The notes under the pieces were generated by a model. The model saw only the letters and a list, made by a program, of their open reading frames with translations, ran no database searches and was not told the DNA's origin. Below are positions 1 through 7,415 of a DNA stretch of 53,246 bases, piece after piece. The stretch comes from Bacillota bacterium (lineage in GTDB: Bacteria > Bacillota > Clostridia > Lachnospirales > Lachnospiraceae): assembly GCA_023386815.1 (NCBI GenBank), contig JAEWIZ010000010.1, forward strand, positions 1 to 53,246, in the 5' to 3' direction. The position numbers were made by a program, and so were the translations under genes. The first letter of the stretch is position 1. Every line of letters starts with the position of its first letter.

Positions 1-5
1 ATTAA

Positions 6-1318
6 TTTCGCAAATTCAATTTAACAAAAAATGGACATGTTCCATAGCCGTTTGGTAAAATAAAGTTACCACACAAAATCTTCCAAAGGAGGCTATGAAA
101 CATGTCTGATAACATTATACAATTAAACGAAGAAATAATCAAAACAGAATTAAAAGATTTAGTCCGTTCCAGCGTTGAGGAAACCCTCAATGCCCTGCTT
201 GATAAGGAAGCAGATGAACTCGTTAATGCTGAGAAATACGAGCGTTCTGGAGATCGTCAGGGTTACAGATCAGGCCATTATCAGAGAAATTTGGTTACTA
301 CGTCCGGAGAAGTTAAGTTGAATGTCCCTAAACTCAAGGGTATTCCATTTGAAACAGCTATTATCGAACGCTACCGTAGACGTGAATGCTCTGTTGAAGA
401 AGCCCTCATCGAAATGTATTTAGCCGGAGTTTCCGTTCGCCGTGTTGAAGATATCACGGAAGCACTTTGGGGAACTAAGGTATCTCCGGGAACCATCAGC
501 AACCTAAACAAGAAGGCTTATGAACACATCGAAATATGGCGTAATCGACCTCTGCATGGTGGAAACTATCCCTATGTTTTCGTAGATGGTATTTTCTTGA
601 AACGATGTTGGGGCGGTGAATACGAGAACGTATCCATTCTAATCGCCATTGGCGTAAATGAAGATGGCTATCGAGAAATAATCGGTGCATCAGAGGGTAT
701 GAAGGAAGACAAGGAAAGCTGGAGGAACTTCCTCATTGAGCTAAAAGGTCGAGGCCTCAAAGGTGTCCAACTGATTATCGGAGACAAAAACCTTGGTATG
801 CTCGAATCCATTCCTGAAGTATTTCCAGATGCCAAATATCAGCGTTGTACAGTTCATTTCTACAGAAATATTTTCTCCGTAACTCCCCGTAGCCGGATGA
901 AGTTCGTAGCAAAAATGCTTAAGGCAATCCATGCCCAGGAAAAGGCAAAGCAGGTCACTGATGAGCTAAAGAACATGAAGCTCAAAGAAGCAGCCAAAAA
1001 GCTTGAGGATGGTATTGAAGAAACCTTAACATACATGAGCTTTCCCTATGAACACTGGAATCGTATTCGGACCAACAATGCGATTGAGCGTCTCAATCGT
1101 GAAATAAAGCGACGCACAAAAGTAGTAGGTACATTTCCTGATGGGCAATCAGCCCTAATGCTAGTATGTGCCCGTCTTCGTCATGTAGCTGGAACCCAGT
1201 GGGGTGCTAAGCTCTACATGAACATGAAGCATTTAGATCAAATGCAATCTGCTGATGAAGCAGCTTACATAGCCGGCTAAATACCGGTAACCAAACGGCT
1301 AATTTTGAATTTGCGAAA
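6..1318 (+). mobile_element. IS256-family insertion sequence
   Basis: The element is bounded by a 14-bp terminal inverted repeat, TTTCGCAAATTCAA at 6-19 and its exact complement at 1305-1318. A second inverted pair, TAGCCGTTTGGT, lies at 46-57 and complementary at 1290-1301. The inner pair is 26 bp from the terminal repeat on the left but only 3 bp on the right. The element holds one transposase gene. Only five bases lie left of it, so a target-site duplication cannot be tested. It sits inside an integrase remnant. Confidence 0.85.
102..1280 (+). CDS. IS256-family (mutator-type) transposase
   Basis: This 392-residue DDE transposase catalyses movement of the surrounding element. The length fits IS256-family enzymes (about 390-410). 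Likely catalytic acidic residues lie in the contexts FVDGIFLK (near residue 162), IGDKNLGM (near 228) and NAIERLNREIKRR (near 330); the last is the family's C-terminal signature. An AAAGGAGG ribosome site lies about 10 bp before the ATG. The frame is intact and both inverted repeats are present, so the element may still be mobile. The gene fills almost the whole element, as is usual for this family. Confidence 0.95.
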   Translation: MSDNIIQLNEEIIKTELKDLVRSSVEETLNALLDKEADELVNAEKYERSGDRQGYRSGHYQRNLVTTSGEVKLNVPKLKGIPFETAIIERYRRRECSVEEALIEMYLAGVSVRRVEDITEALWGTKVSPGTISNLNKKAYEHIEIWRNRPLHGGNYPYVFVDGIFLKRCWGGEYENVSILIAIGVNEDGYREIIGASEGMKEDKESWRNFLIELKGRGLKGVQLIIGDKNLGMLESIPEVFPDAKYQRCTVHFYRNIFSVTPRSRMKFVAKMLKAIHAQEKAKQVTDELKNMKLKEAAKKLEDGIEETLTYMSFPYEHWNRIRTNNAIERLNREIKRRTKVVGTFPDGQSALMLVCARLRHVAGTQWGAKLYMNMKHLDQMQSADEAAYIAG

Positions 1319-1573
1319 AATACTTGACGGTATCGAGGACTTTTGTATGAAATTCCTGCATCTCTGCAATATTGACTAAAACAATAGGTTTCAGCTCTTG
1401 CAGTTATTCGCTCCCTCATTTTTTTTAAAGATAAATTCACCTTCGGGATTAAGCTCTCTAGTTTTACTTATGATATCCTTTGCTACGTCAGTAAGAGAGA
1501 TAAAGCGATACTCTGAAACATTTTCCTTCTTCAAATACATACTTGTAATTCTGACTTTATTAGATATACTTAA
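1319..1573 (-). pseudogene. Tyrosine recombinase (integrase) remnant, frameshifted and cut by the IS
   Basis: On the minus strand one frame (1391-1573) reads VRITSMYLKKENVSEYRFI, then SLTDVAKDIISKTRELNPEG and EFIF. This resembles the stretch of phage and conjugative-element tyrosine integrases before the catalytic HxxR box. At the run of eight A residues (1427-1434) the reading shifts frame and continues as MRERITARAETYCFSQYC, then RDAGISYKSPRYRQ, which fits the following 'RIT...kyc.daGi.yKSPH' region. It then runs into the IS256 end at 1318. The N-terminal half is absent. The integrase assignment rests on recalled family patterns. It suggests a dead integrative element. Confidence 0.55.
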
Positions 1574-1700
1574 TTATAAACAGAAACTTGAAAGGAGAAA
1601 GAATGATGGGAATTTGGATTAAGTAGCAAGGCTACTTATATTTTAAATTAGGATAGCCTTGTTGATTTTACGCTTATAAAATACACAAAAAATCAGGAGG
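1543..1700 (+). promoter_or_regulatory. Promoter and attenuator-like leader of the hydrolase gene
   Basis: A promoter-like pair, TTGTAA (1543-1548) and TATACT (1565-1570), has a 16-bp spacer. It is followed by a ribosome site AAAGGAG (1591-1597) and an 8-codon open frame (1603-1626). Two mutually exclusive hairpins come next: AAGTAGC 1621-1627 with GCTACTT 1631-1637, and CAAGGCTA 1627-1634 with TAGCCTTG 1654-1661. The first hairpin contains the leader's last codon and stop. The layout resembles ribosome-controlled attenuators. Whether the second hairpin terminates is unclear because its T-tract is weak. Confidence 0.45.
1603..1626 (+). CDS. Possible leader peptide MMGIWIK
   Basis: This is a very short open frame of seven codons plus stop. 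An AAAGGAG ribosome site lies 5 bp before the first ATG, and either of two adjacent ATGs could start it. It ends inside the first of two competing RNA hairpins before the alpha/beta hydrolase gene. The only support is position and ribosome site. No match to a named resistance leader is claimed. Confidence 0.35.
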   Translation: MMGIWIK

Positions 1701-1706
1701 CAAATT

Positions 1707-2474
1707 ATGTCATACTATAATTATCAATCTAAAAATATATTTTATAAAGAAATAGGAACAGGAAAACCATTGATACTGTTGCATGGAAATACTGCATCCT
1801 CAAAAATGTTTTTGAATATTACCAACCAATATGCCGAGAAGTACAAAGTAATTCTAATTGATTTTTTAGGACACGGAAAATCTGATAGACTTGATAAATT
1901 TCCTGTTGATTTATGGTATGAAGAAGCTCAACAGGTAATTGAATTTATATCTCAAAAAAAATATGATGACGTATTTCTTCTAGGTAGCAGTGGTGGTGCA
2001 TTAGTTGCCATCAATATTGCCTTAGAGAGACCAGAACTTGTTAGTAAAGTTATTGCAGATAGTTTTGAGGGTACAAATGCAATCACTGCTTTTACTGCAA
2101 ATATCTTTAATGACAGAGATTTCTCCAAACAAAACGAGGGAGCACGAATGTTTTATCAGGCGATGCATGGTGATGACTGGGAAAGTGTTGTCGATAATGA
2201 TACAAATGCGATTTTGGAGCACTCAAAATGGATTGGAAAGTTCTTTCATAAGCCACTTTCTACTTTACAGGCAGATATTTTAATGACAGGCAGTAACGAA
2301 GATGAATTTATTACAAGTGTGGATTCAGAGTTCTATAAAAAGATATACTCAAAAATGATAAAAGAAATTGGGCATGGTGATTTTTATCTATTCGAGCATG
2401 GAGGGCATCCTGCAATGTTGTCTAATCAAACACAGTTTGTAAAGGAGACCTTATCATTTTTAGAAAGGGACTAA
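1707..2474 (+). CDS. Alpha/beta hydrolase
   Basis: A 255-residue alpha/beta-fold hydrolase, probably a cytoplasmic esterase-like enzyme. The oxyanion-hole region LLHGNTASS lies near residues 24-32. The nucleophile elbow is GSSGG near 95-99 (Ser in the GxSxG position), and a candidate catalytic His is in HGGHPAM near 232-238. It has no signal peptide. An AGGAGG ribosome site precedes the ATG. The gene stands alone behind a leader with competing hairpins, which could mean drug- or translation-responsive control. The substrate cannot be told from sequence; lactone, ester or macrolide-type substrates are only possibilities. It lies in an accessory region next to an integrase remnant. Confidence 0.85.
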   Translation: MSYYNYQSKNIFYKEIGTGKPLILLHGNTASSKMFLNITNQYAEKYKVILIDFLGHGKSDRLDKFPVDLWYEEAQQVIEFISQKKYDDVFLLGSSGGALVAINIALERPELVSKVIADSFEGTNAITAFTANIFNDRDFSKQNEGARMFYQAMHGDDWESVVDNDTNAILEHSKWIGKFFHKPLSTLQADILMTGSNEDEFITSVDSEFYKKIYSKMIKEIGHGDFYLFEHGGHPAMLSNQTQFVKETLSFLERD

Positions 2475-2495
2475 GATGAATCCCCTTTATTTTTA
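2464..2495 (+). terminator. Terminator after the hydrolase
   Basis: An AAAGGGA / TCCCCTTT stem that includes the hydrolase stop codon is followed by ATTTTTA. Confidence 0.55.
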
Positions 2496-2517
2496 AGTAT
2501 TTGTAGGATGGGATTAT

Positions 2518-2539
2518 GGTTCGAATCCCATCTCGCGCT
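2518..2539 (+). other. tRNA-Gly 3'-end-like attachment-site remnant
   Basis: The 22 bases GGTTCGAATCCCATCTCGCGCT match the T-loop and acceptor 3' end of the tRNA-Gly(GCC) gene at 45261-45332 at 21 of 22 positions. No 5' tRNA half lies upstream, so this is not a gene. Tyrosine-integrase elements commonly leave such 3' fragments when they recombine into tRNA genes. An integrase remnant lies about 1 kb to the left, so this may be the old right attachment end of that element. Confidence 0.55.
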
Positions 2540-2549
2540 CTAAAAGGTA

Positions 2550-2590
2550 ACACGCAAATCCGTATAAGTAAAGGACTTGCGTGTTTTTTT
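2550..2590 (+). terminator. Rho-independent terminator
   Basis: ACACGCAA (2550-2557) pairs with TTGCGTGT (2577-2584), followed directly by a run of T. It lies just downstream of the tRNA-like 3' fragment, as a tRNA terminator would. Confidence 0.75.
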
Positions 2591-2597
2591 GTTACAT

Positions 2598-3039
2598 TTA
2601 TTTTTTAGTACACTTGAGTACACTATATTTATTTAGATAGTGACTTGTTGTATAGATCTTTTGTTTCTCATGATATGCCTCAATTGCTTCTCCAAAGAAT
2701 TCTTATTGGCAGATTGAGAGAGCCTGCTGAAGTGCTTGATACATATTACATTTTATGGGTCTAAAGTAGACGATGAGATTTTGGTATGATAGAATATGTT
2801 GTGGTCAAAATTGGTAGCAATAGTGAATTAAATCATATGAACGATTAATATCAACATATTAGGGATAGTCGCCAGGAGATATTCGCATATAGAATTCGGA
2901 TGAATTGCTTGCATTTGACAAAATCAGAGGTTTCTATCTCTGTTTTTTTATTGGGGAAATTAATTTTTGTAGAAATATTACATATAAAATGTGACTTTTT
3001 ATCTTGTCCAGTTGTCTTATTAGTGAAAGGAGGACGGAG
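2598..3039. other. Intergenic stretch with a minor open fragment
   Basis: No gene can be supported here. A short minus-strand open fragment (2598-2702) reads EFFGEAIEAYHEKQKIYTTS and ends LKCTKK before its stop. It has no start codon context and may be the tail of a lost gene. A direct repeat AGTACACT(TG)AGTACACT lies at about 2607-2624. A small hairpin, CAGAG...CTCTG followed by seven T, lies near 2928-2952, just before the sigma-factor gene. The sigma-factor promoter was not identified with confidence. Confidence 0.3.
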
Positions 3040-3537
3040 ATGGATACTGTACAGTGCATTGAACAAGGGACTGCAGAACGATTGATTTTGGAAAAGTATG
3101 ATAAATACAAGAATATGGTATTCCAAATCACAATGTCATATTTGGGAAATAAATATGACTGTGAAGATGTGATCCAGGAAGCGTTTATTCGATTGTGTTA
3201 TTATGCTCCTAAATTTGAACAAGATGAAAATGAAAAAAGGTGGTTAATACGGATAACGATTAATTTGTGTAAAAATCATGTGAAGAATTTCTGGAATAGA
3301 ATGAAGGTACCAATTGATGGACTGGAAGAATACTATTGTCAGGAAAATGAAAAGGAAATAATGTCGGACATCATACGTTTACCAATTAAGTATAAAACAA
3401 TAATACTTCTACATTATATTGAGGGGTACAAAATATCTGAAATTTCCAAAATACTCAACTTGTCAGAATCTGCCGTTAAAATGCGATTGAAACGTGGAAG
3501 AGAGCTGTTGAAAATTGAAATGGAGGAAGGAATATGA
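3040..3537 (+). CDS. ECF-type RNA polymerase sigma factor
   Basis: A 165-residue sigma-70 family protein of the ECF class. Region 2 covers about residues 15-80 (KYKNMVFQITMSYLGN, then the acidic DCEDVIQEAF motif typical of region 2.2). Region 4 covers about 110-160, with the helix-turn-helix ISEISKILNLSESAVKMRLK. I chose the ATG at 3040 because GGAGGACGGAG lies just upstream; the earlier in-frame TTG at 3004 has no ribosome site. The stop overlaps the next start by four bases (ATGA). The co-transcribed membrane protein is therefore its probable anti-sigma factor, and the pair probably responds to envelope stress. The target regulon is unknown. Confidence 0.9.
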   Translation: MDTVQCIEQGTAERLILEKYDKYKNMVFQITMSYLGNKYDCEDVIQEAFIRLCYYAPKFEQDENEKRWLIRITINLCKNHVKNFWNRMKVPIDGLEEYYCQENEKEIMSDIIRLPIKYKTIILLHYIEGYKISEISKILNLSESAVKMRLKRGRELLKIEMEEGI

Positions 3538-4532
3538 AAGAAAACGAGTTGAAAAAAGTATTAAAAAAACCTATTATGGATGAAATTATGGATCAAAAAA
3601 TTGCAAATACAATATTGTTATATAATACAAATCAGATAAAGAATTATTTTGTTGCTGGATGGAAGCGAATGGGGTATTTTATATCTCAAAAAGTCATGCA
3701 CCACGGTATTTCAAAAATGGTAATTGCTTTTTTGGCATTGGTTATATTCGGAACGGGTACTGCATGGGCAGCTGGTATGTACGTTAAATCGTTTCCAACC
3801 GAGGTGAATTTTATGACGAAAGATATGATTGATTATGAAGATGTATATGAAAGGATCCCCAAAGATGAAGTACGGAAGAATTTTGGTCAAGGAAATAAAA
3901 TGATAGGTTTACTTAGAGATACCAATGGCAACATCTTAGAAATGGATGAGGATGGTTATTATACTTTTGAAGATGGTTCTAAATTTTTAGCACCTTATGT
4001 GCCAGATCCGGAGCGTCATGAAATAGATCGTATCAGTGGAGATGAAGCATTTGCTGAAACGAACTTTCCTAATTTGGTACCAAGTATGATATACGACGAT
4101 TACTTACTAAATGAGGGCGGATTTAGGTATTACAAGGCGACTTACGAGGATAATACTGCTTTTCAAAGTATTCAAGGTGATTTCTTTCCGGAATATACGA
4201 AAACTGATAACTTCAGTGAAACTATATATTTTAGGTTTACTCCAGTAGATTCACTTGAAGATAATCCAGGAGTGATTCATTTGATTGATGATAAGAAAGA
4301 TCTTAGCAATTACATTCAATCTAGTTATACAAATCAAGGAGGAATTATATGTACTTTACTGAAGAGTAAAGATGGTAAAAATATAATTACTCATATAGCC
4401 TTTAAGAGTGATACAATAGGAAATGGTATATTAATGATTGAGTTTGTTAATTTTAAGCAAATGAATAAGATTGAAAACATTCTTGATTCACTACCAATTA
4501 CATCAGATATAGTTACAACTGGAAATTATTAA
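3534..4532 (+). CDS. Probable anti-sigma factor, single-pass membrane protein
   Basis: A 332-residue protein with a cytoplasmic N-terminal part of about 60 residues. One membrane segment lies near 60-80 (MVIAFLALVIFGTGTAWAAG), followed by a long extracellular domain. This layout and the four-base overlap with the sigma-factor gene are typical of anti-sigma partners in Firmicutes. The cytoplasmic segment has no clear zinc-binding HxxxCxxC anti-sigma motif. The outer domain has no motif I recognise. The function is inferred from operon position and topology, not from a diagnostic domain. Confidence 0.65.
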   Translation: MKENELKKVLKKPIMDEIMDQKIANTILLYNTNQIKNYFVAGWKRMGYFISQKVMHHGISKMVIAFLALVIFGTGTAWAAGMYVKSFPTEVNFMTKDMIDYEDVYERIPKDEVRKNFGQGNKMIGLLRDTNGNILEMDEDGYYTFEDGSKFLAPYVPDPERHEIDRISGDEAFAETNFPNLVPSMIYDDYLLNEGGFRYYKATYEDNTAFQSIQGDFFPEYTKTDNFSETIYFRFTPVDSLEDNPGVIHLIDDKKDLSNYIQSSYTNQGGIICTLLKSKDGKNIITHIAFKSDTIGNGILMIEFVNFKQMNKIENILDSLPITSDIVTTGNY

Positions 4533-5041
4533 ATTGTATTTTAATCACAATACCTTTGAAAAAGAGTAGATGCTGTTTTTTTCAAAACAAGGATTTAACG
4601 TAAGTGCAATGGATATTTCTGAATATGAGATTGACTACTTAAGAATTCTCACATACTGATACGGTTGGACATATAAATAGTTACAGAAATTGAAAGATTA
4701 TTAGATGAAACAGTAAGGATAAAACCCTTGATTTTCAAGGGTTTTTCTTTTTGTTGCTCATCCACATAATAATCGCTTCTGTAATTAAGTCCAAAAAAAC
4801 TCACCCCGTTTTTCACCCTTATAAATAAGTTCCTTTTCGTACAAAATAGTCAATTTCACTATATAACCCTTCATAAAAGATATTTCTATGACAATAAGTT
4901 ACGCTAAGAATGTTTACAGTATAATGTGACAGGAACAGCGCGAACAGCAACCACGTAGGGGGCACGGCATTGACCGATAAAAGAGTATAGCGGCGGGCGA
5001 AAAAACGCCCCCGCGCACTATGCGGTTAATATAAAAAGAGC
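4533..5041. other. Gene-free stretch with element debris
   Basis: No complete gene is visible. A strong hairpin lies at 4722-4750. Bases 4930-5030 are clearly more GC-rich than the surroundings. In one frame they end QEQREQQPRRGHGIDR followed by a stop (about 4928-4979), which could be the last codons of a mobile-element gene. A GC-rich hairpin (GGGCG / CGCCC around 4995-5012) follows and could terminate either neighbour. The isochorismatase gene ends just to the right on the opposite strand. Confidence 0.3.
4722..4750 (+). terminator. Rho-independent terminator
   Basis: AAACCCTTGA (4722-4731) pairs with TCAAGGGTTT (4735-4744) over a 3-base loop, followed by a T-rich tract. It is nearly the same hairpin as the one beside the tRNA-Gly duplicate at 43648-43671. 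Confidence 0.8.
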
Positions 5042-5533
5042 TTAGATTAATAGGTCATTCAAACAAATAATCTTGCTACCTTTACTTTCGTAATAACGTA
5101 GCATTTCGTTAATTTTCCTTTTATCATAACTGGTGATGCAATCTGATAGGACATTAACCCCATAATTTGCTTTGCGTAAGTTGTAACAGGTTGATTTAAC
5201 ACAGGCAACAGCATCTGCTCCTGCTATGTAGAAATCAAATATTTCATTTTTACTAATAAAATCTGTAAATTCTTCACAGCTCAATGCGTTTCCTTTGTAT
5301 TTTGTAAAAACATTTTTTGATACTATTTTCAAGTCTGAAGCTAATTCAGACCCATGTGTATTGGGTTTAAGAGTCCTCGTACCCGCTGATAAATTTTCAT
5401 GCCTTATATAAATAACATGAATATTATTATTGACTGCCCAATCAATAGCTTTATTTATATTACCAATAACCTCCTTGTAATTCTTTGTTATGTCATTTTG
5501 AATATCAATTATTACTAAGGCCTTTTTCTGCAT
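5042..5533 (-). CDS. Isochorismatase-family cysteine hydrolase
   Basis: A 163-residue isochorismatase-like hydrolase. Members cleave isochorismate, nicotinamide or small amides with a Cys-Asp-Lys triad. The Asp lies in VIIDIQND near residue 10, and the nucleophile Cys lies in GADAVACVKST near 110. The start at 5533 is set by AGGAGG seven bases upstream; 22 more in-frame codons upstream have no ribosome site. The gene diverges from a WYL regulator across a short region holding a promoter and inverted repeat, so that regulator probably controls it. The substrate is unknown. A second family member lies at 9393-9923. Confidence 0.85.
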   Translation of the reverse strand: MQKKALVIIDIQNDITKNYKEVIGNINKAIDWAVNNNIHVIYIRHENLSAGTRTLKPNTHGSELASDLKIVSKNVFTKYKGNALSCEEFTDFISKNEIFDFYIAGADAVACVKSTCYNLRKANYGVNVLSDCITSYDKRKINEMLRYYESKGSKIICLNDLLI

Positions 5534-5588
5534 AGTGCTTCCTCCTAATAGGTAGATTGATTTGTTTGCTTTTTTATTATATCTTGTA

Positions 5589-5621
5589 ATTGTTGACAAC
5601 AGTATGGCAACAATCTATAAT
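5589..5621 (+). promoter_or_regulatory. Consensus promoter with overlapping operator before the WYL regulator
   Basis: A perfect vegetative promoter, TTGACA (5593-5598) and TATAAT (5616-5621), has a 17-bp spacer. An inverted repeat, ATTGTTG (5589-5595) and CAACAAT (5608-5614), spans the -35 box and spacer, so a bound protein would block RNA polymerase. It lies between the divergent isochorismatase and WYL genes, which suggests autoregulation by the WYL protein. Confidence 0.7.
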
Positions 5622-5653
5622 GATGACGAGAAATTTGGGAAGGCGGTTATCAG

Positions 5654-6586
5654 ATGAAAGTTGACAGGCTTGTTAGCATTATTATGATACTCCTTGATAA
5701 AAAGCGTATAGGCGCACAGGAGTTAGCAGATATGTTTGAAGTTTCACCCCGTACAATCTACCGCGACATAGACACTATCAACATGGCGGGTATTCCTGTT
5801 CGAGGGGCATCGGGAGTGGGCGGAGGCTTTGAAATCATGCAGAAATACAAGATTGATAGAAAGGTTTTTTCGACTGCCGACCTTTCAGCTATCTTGATGG
5901 GGCTTTCCAGTCTTTCGGGGATGATACGAGGTGATGAACTGGTAAACGCCCTTGCGAAAGTCAAGAGTTTTATCCCCGCCGATAGAGCGAAAGACATTGA
6001 GTTCAAAGCAAATCAAATATATATAGATTTAAGTCCGTGGATGGGCAACAGGAACATACAACCATATTTAGAAATTATCAAAACAGCTTTACAGGAAAGC
6101 AAGCTACTTTCGTTTGAATATACAGACCGCTACGGAAATAAAACCGCACGAACAGCCGAGCCGTATCAGCTTATATTGAAAGGTAGTCATTGGTATTGGC
6201 AAGGGTATTGCCATAAAAGAAATGATTTTCGCTTATTTAAACTATCCCGCACATCAAACCTACAAATACAAGAGGAATCTTTTACGCCACGAGATTATCA
6301 AAAACAGCAGTTAGATTTTACTGATATTTTGGCTACTATGCAAACAAAAATCAAAATTCGTATTCATAAATCTGTCATGGACAGGGTACTTGATTATTGC
6401 ACTTATGATCACTTTTCGCCAGACGATGATGAGCATTACATTGTTAGTTTTCCTTTCATAGAGAACGAATACTACTACAATATTCTTTTCAGTTTTGGGG
6501 ATAAATGTGAGTGTTTAGAGCCGTTACATATCCGCACAGAAATGAAGCGTAGAATACAAGATATAGCTACCATATACGAAAGTTAA
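5654..6586 (+). CDS. WYL-domain transcriptional regulator with N-terminal helix-turn-helix (YafY type)
   Basis: A 310-residue DNA-binding regulator. Residues 1-60 form the HTH_11 winged helix (IGAQELADMFEVSPRTIYRDIDTI). The central and C-terminal part is a WYL domain, which senses nucleotides or other ligands in known members. A WYL-like core is visible around residues 155-200 (SFEYTDRYGNK, then QGYCHKRNDFRLFKLSR). The length matches the YafY group. Bases are less AT-rich than in the neighbours, which hints at transfer together with the divergent isochorismatase gene. The start follows a GGGAAGGCGG ribosome site. Confidence 0.9.
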   Translation: MKVDRLVSIIMILLDKKRIGAQELADMFEVSPRTIYRDIDTINMAGIPVRGASGVGGGFEIMQKYKIDRKVFSTADLSAILMGLSSLSGMIRGDELVNALAKVKSFIPADRAKDIEFKANQIYIDLSPWMGNRNIQPYLEIIKTALQESKLLSFEYTDRYGNKTARTAEPYQLILKGSHWYWQGYCHKRNDFRLFKLSRTSNLQIQEESFTPRDYQKQQLDFTDILATMQTKIKIRIHKSVMDRVLDYCTYDHFSPDDDEHYIVSFPFIENEYYYNILFSFGDKCECLEPLHIRTEMKRRIQDIATIYES

Positions 6587-6802
6587 TACATGGAGTAAGA
6601 CGAAAAAGACAAACGAGTTGTCTAGCTCTTTTTATTCCGTTACAACCTTCAAGCCTATCAATGGAAGAATAGTATTTGCAGGAGCTTTACCGACCAAAGA
6701 CACTGCAAGGATCGCGGATTTGAATGCTGTTTATTATTTATTTCAATTGTGATAATATAATATTTGGAAGTTCAAAATTGAGGAAGGATAGAATAGAGTA
6801 TA

Positions 6803-7345
6803 ATGGGAGAAAAAAGTAGTCGAAATATAATTGTAATACTGATAGGGCTTATTTTGTGGATATTATATAGTTGTGATTCAGCGATGGCTAGGTACGGCAT
6901 TTATACCATTTTTAGTTATAACGTTCATGAAATGTTTTCATTAATTCCATTCATATGTTTTTTATTCACATTTGGTTGGCTTCTTGTACTATTGATCAGG
7001 AGTGTTCGCGGTAAGAAAATAAGGTCAAATTTGTTTTTACTTTTTTTATTGTTGGTTTTTAGTATTGCACAATTTAGTTATTTTCTTAATCAGTCACAGA
7101 CAGTTTCTACCTCATGTATTGCAAGCATAAAAAGTATAGATGATCAAAAGTTAGAGATTGAAATCGACACCGGTGAAAGAACAATAACACTAGATTGTCC
7201 AATGCTACTTATGGATATTTTAAAAACAGACGGCACTGAATATGGCATCACATATGAATGGAGCAAATCAAAACCTAATTATGGCAAACTAGCTATGATT
7301 GGTTCTGTAGGAAATAACACTACAGTAACTACTGAATTACAGTAA
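6803..7345 (+). CDS. Small membrane protein of unknown function
   Basis: A 180-residue protein with three predicted membrane segments, near residues 8-27, 42-66 and 74-93, followed by a C-terminal domain of about 85 residues that probably faces outside. I recognise no family motif. The ribosome site (GAGGAAGG) is farther than usual from the ATG at 6803. A CPBP membrane protease gene follows 70 bp downstream on the same strand, so the two may share a transcript. The 216 bp upstream hold an unassignable open fragment (GRIVFAGALPTKDTARIADL) and no clear gene. Confidence 0.6.
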   Translation: MGEKSSRNIIVILIGLILWILYSCDSAMARYGIYTIFSYNVHEMFSLIPFICFLFTFGWLLVLLIRSVRGKKIRSNLFLLFLLLVFSIAQFSYFLNQSQTVSTSCIASIKSIDDQKLEIEIDTGERTITLDCPMLLMDILKTDGTEYGITYEWSKSKPNYGKLAMIGSVGNNTTVTTELQ

Positions 7346-7415
7346 CCCTAATAAAAAGGTTTGGAAAGAAATTGGTGTCAGGCTTGGCACTAGTATTTCC
7401 TCTGAGGATAAATAA

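Noticed and set aside
1398..1622. Plus-strand 74-codon open frame
   Set aside because: It runs antisense over the integrase remnant, and has no ribosome site or family features.
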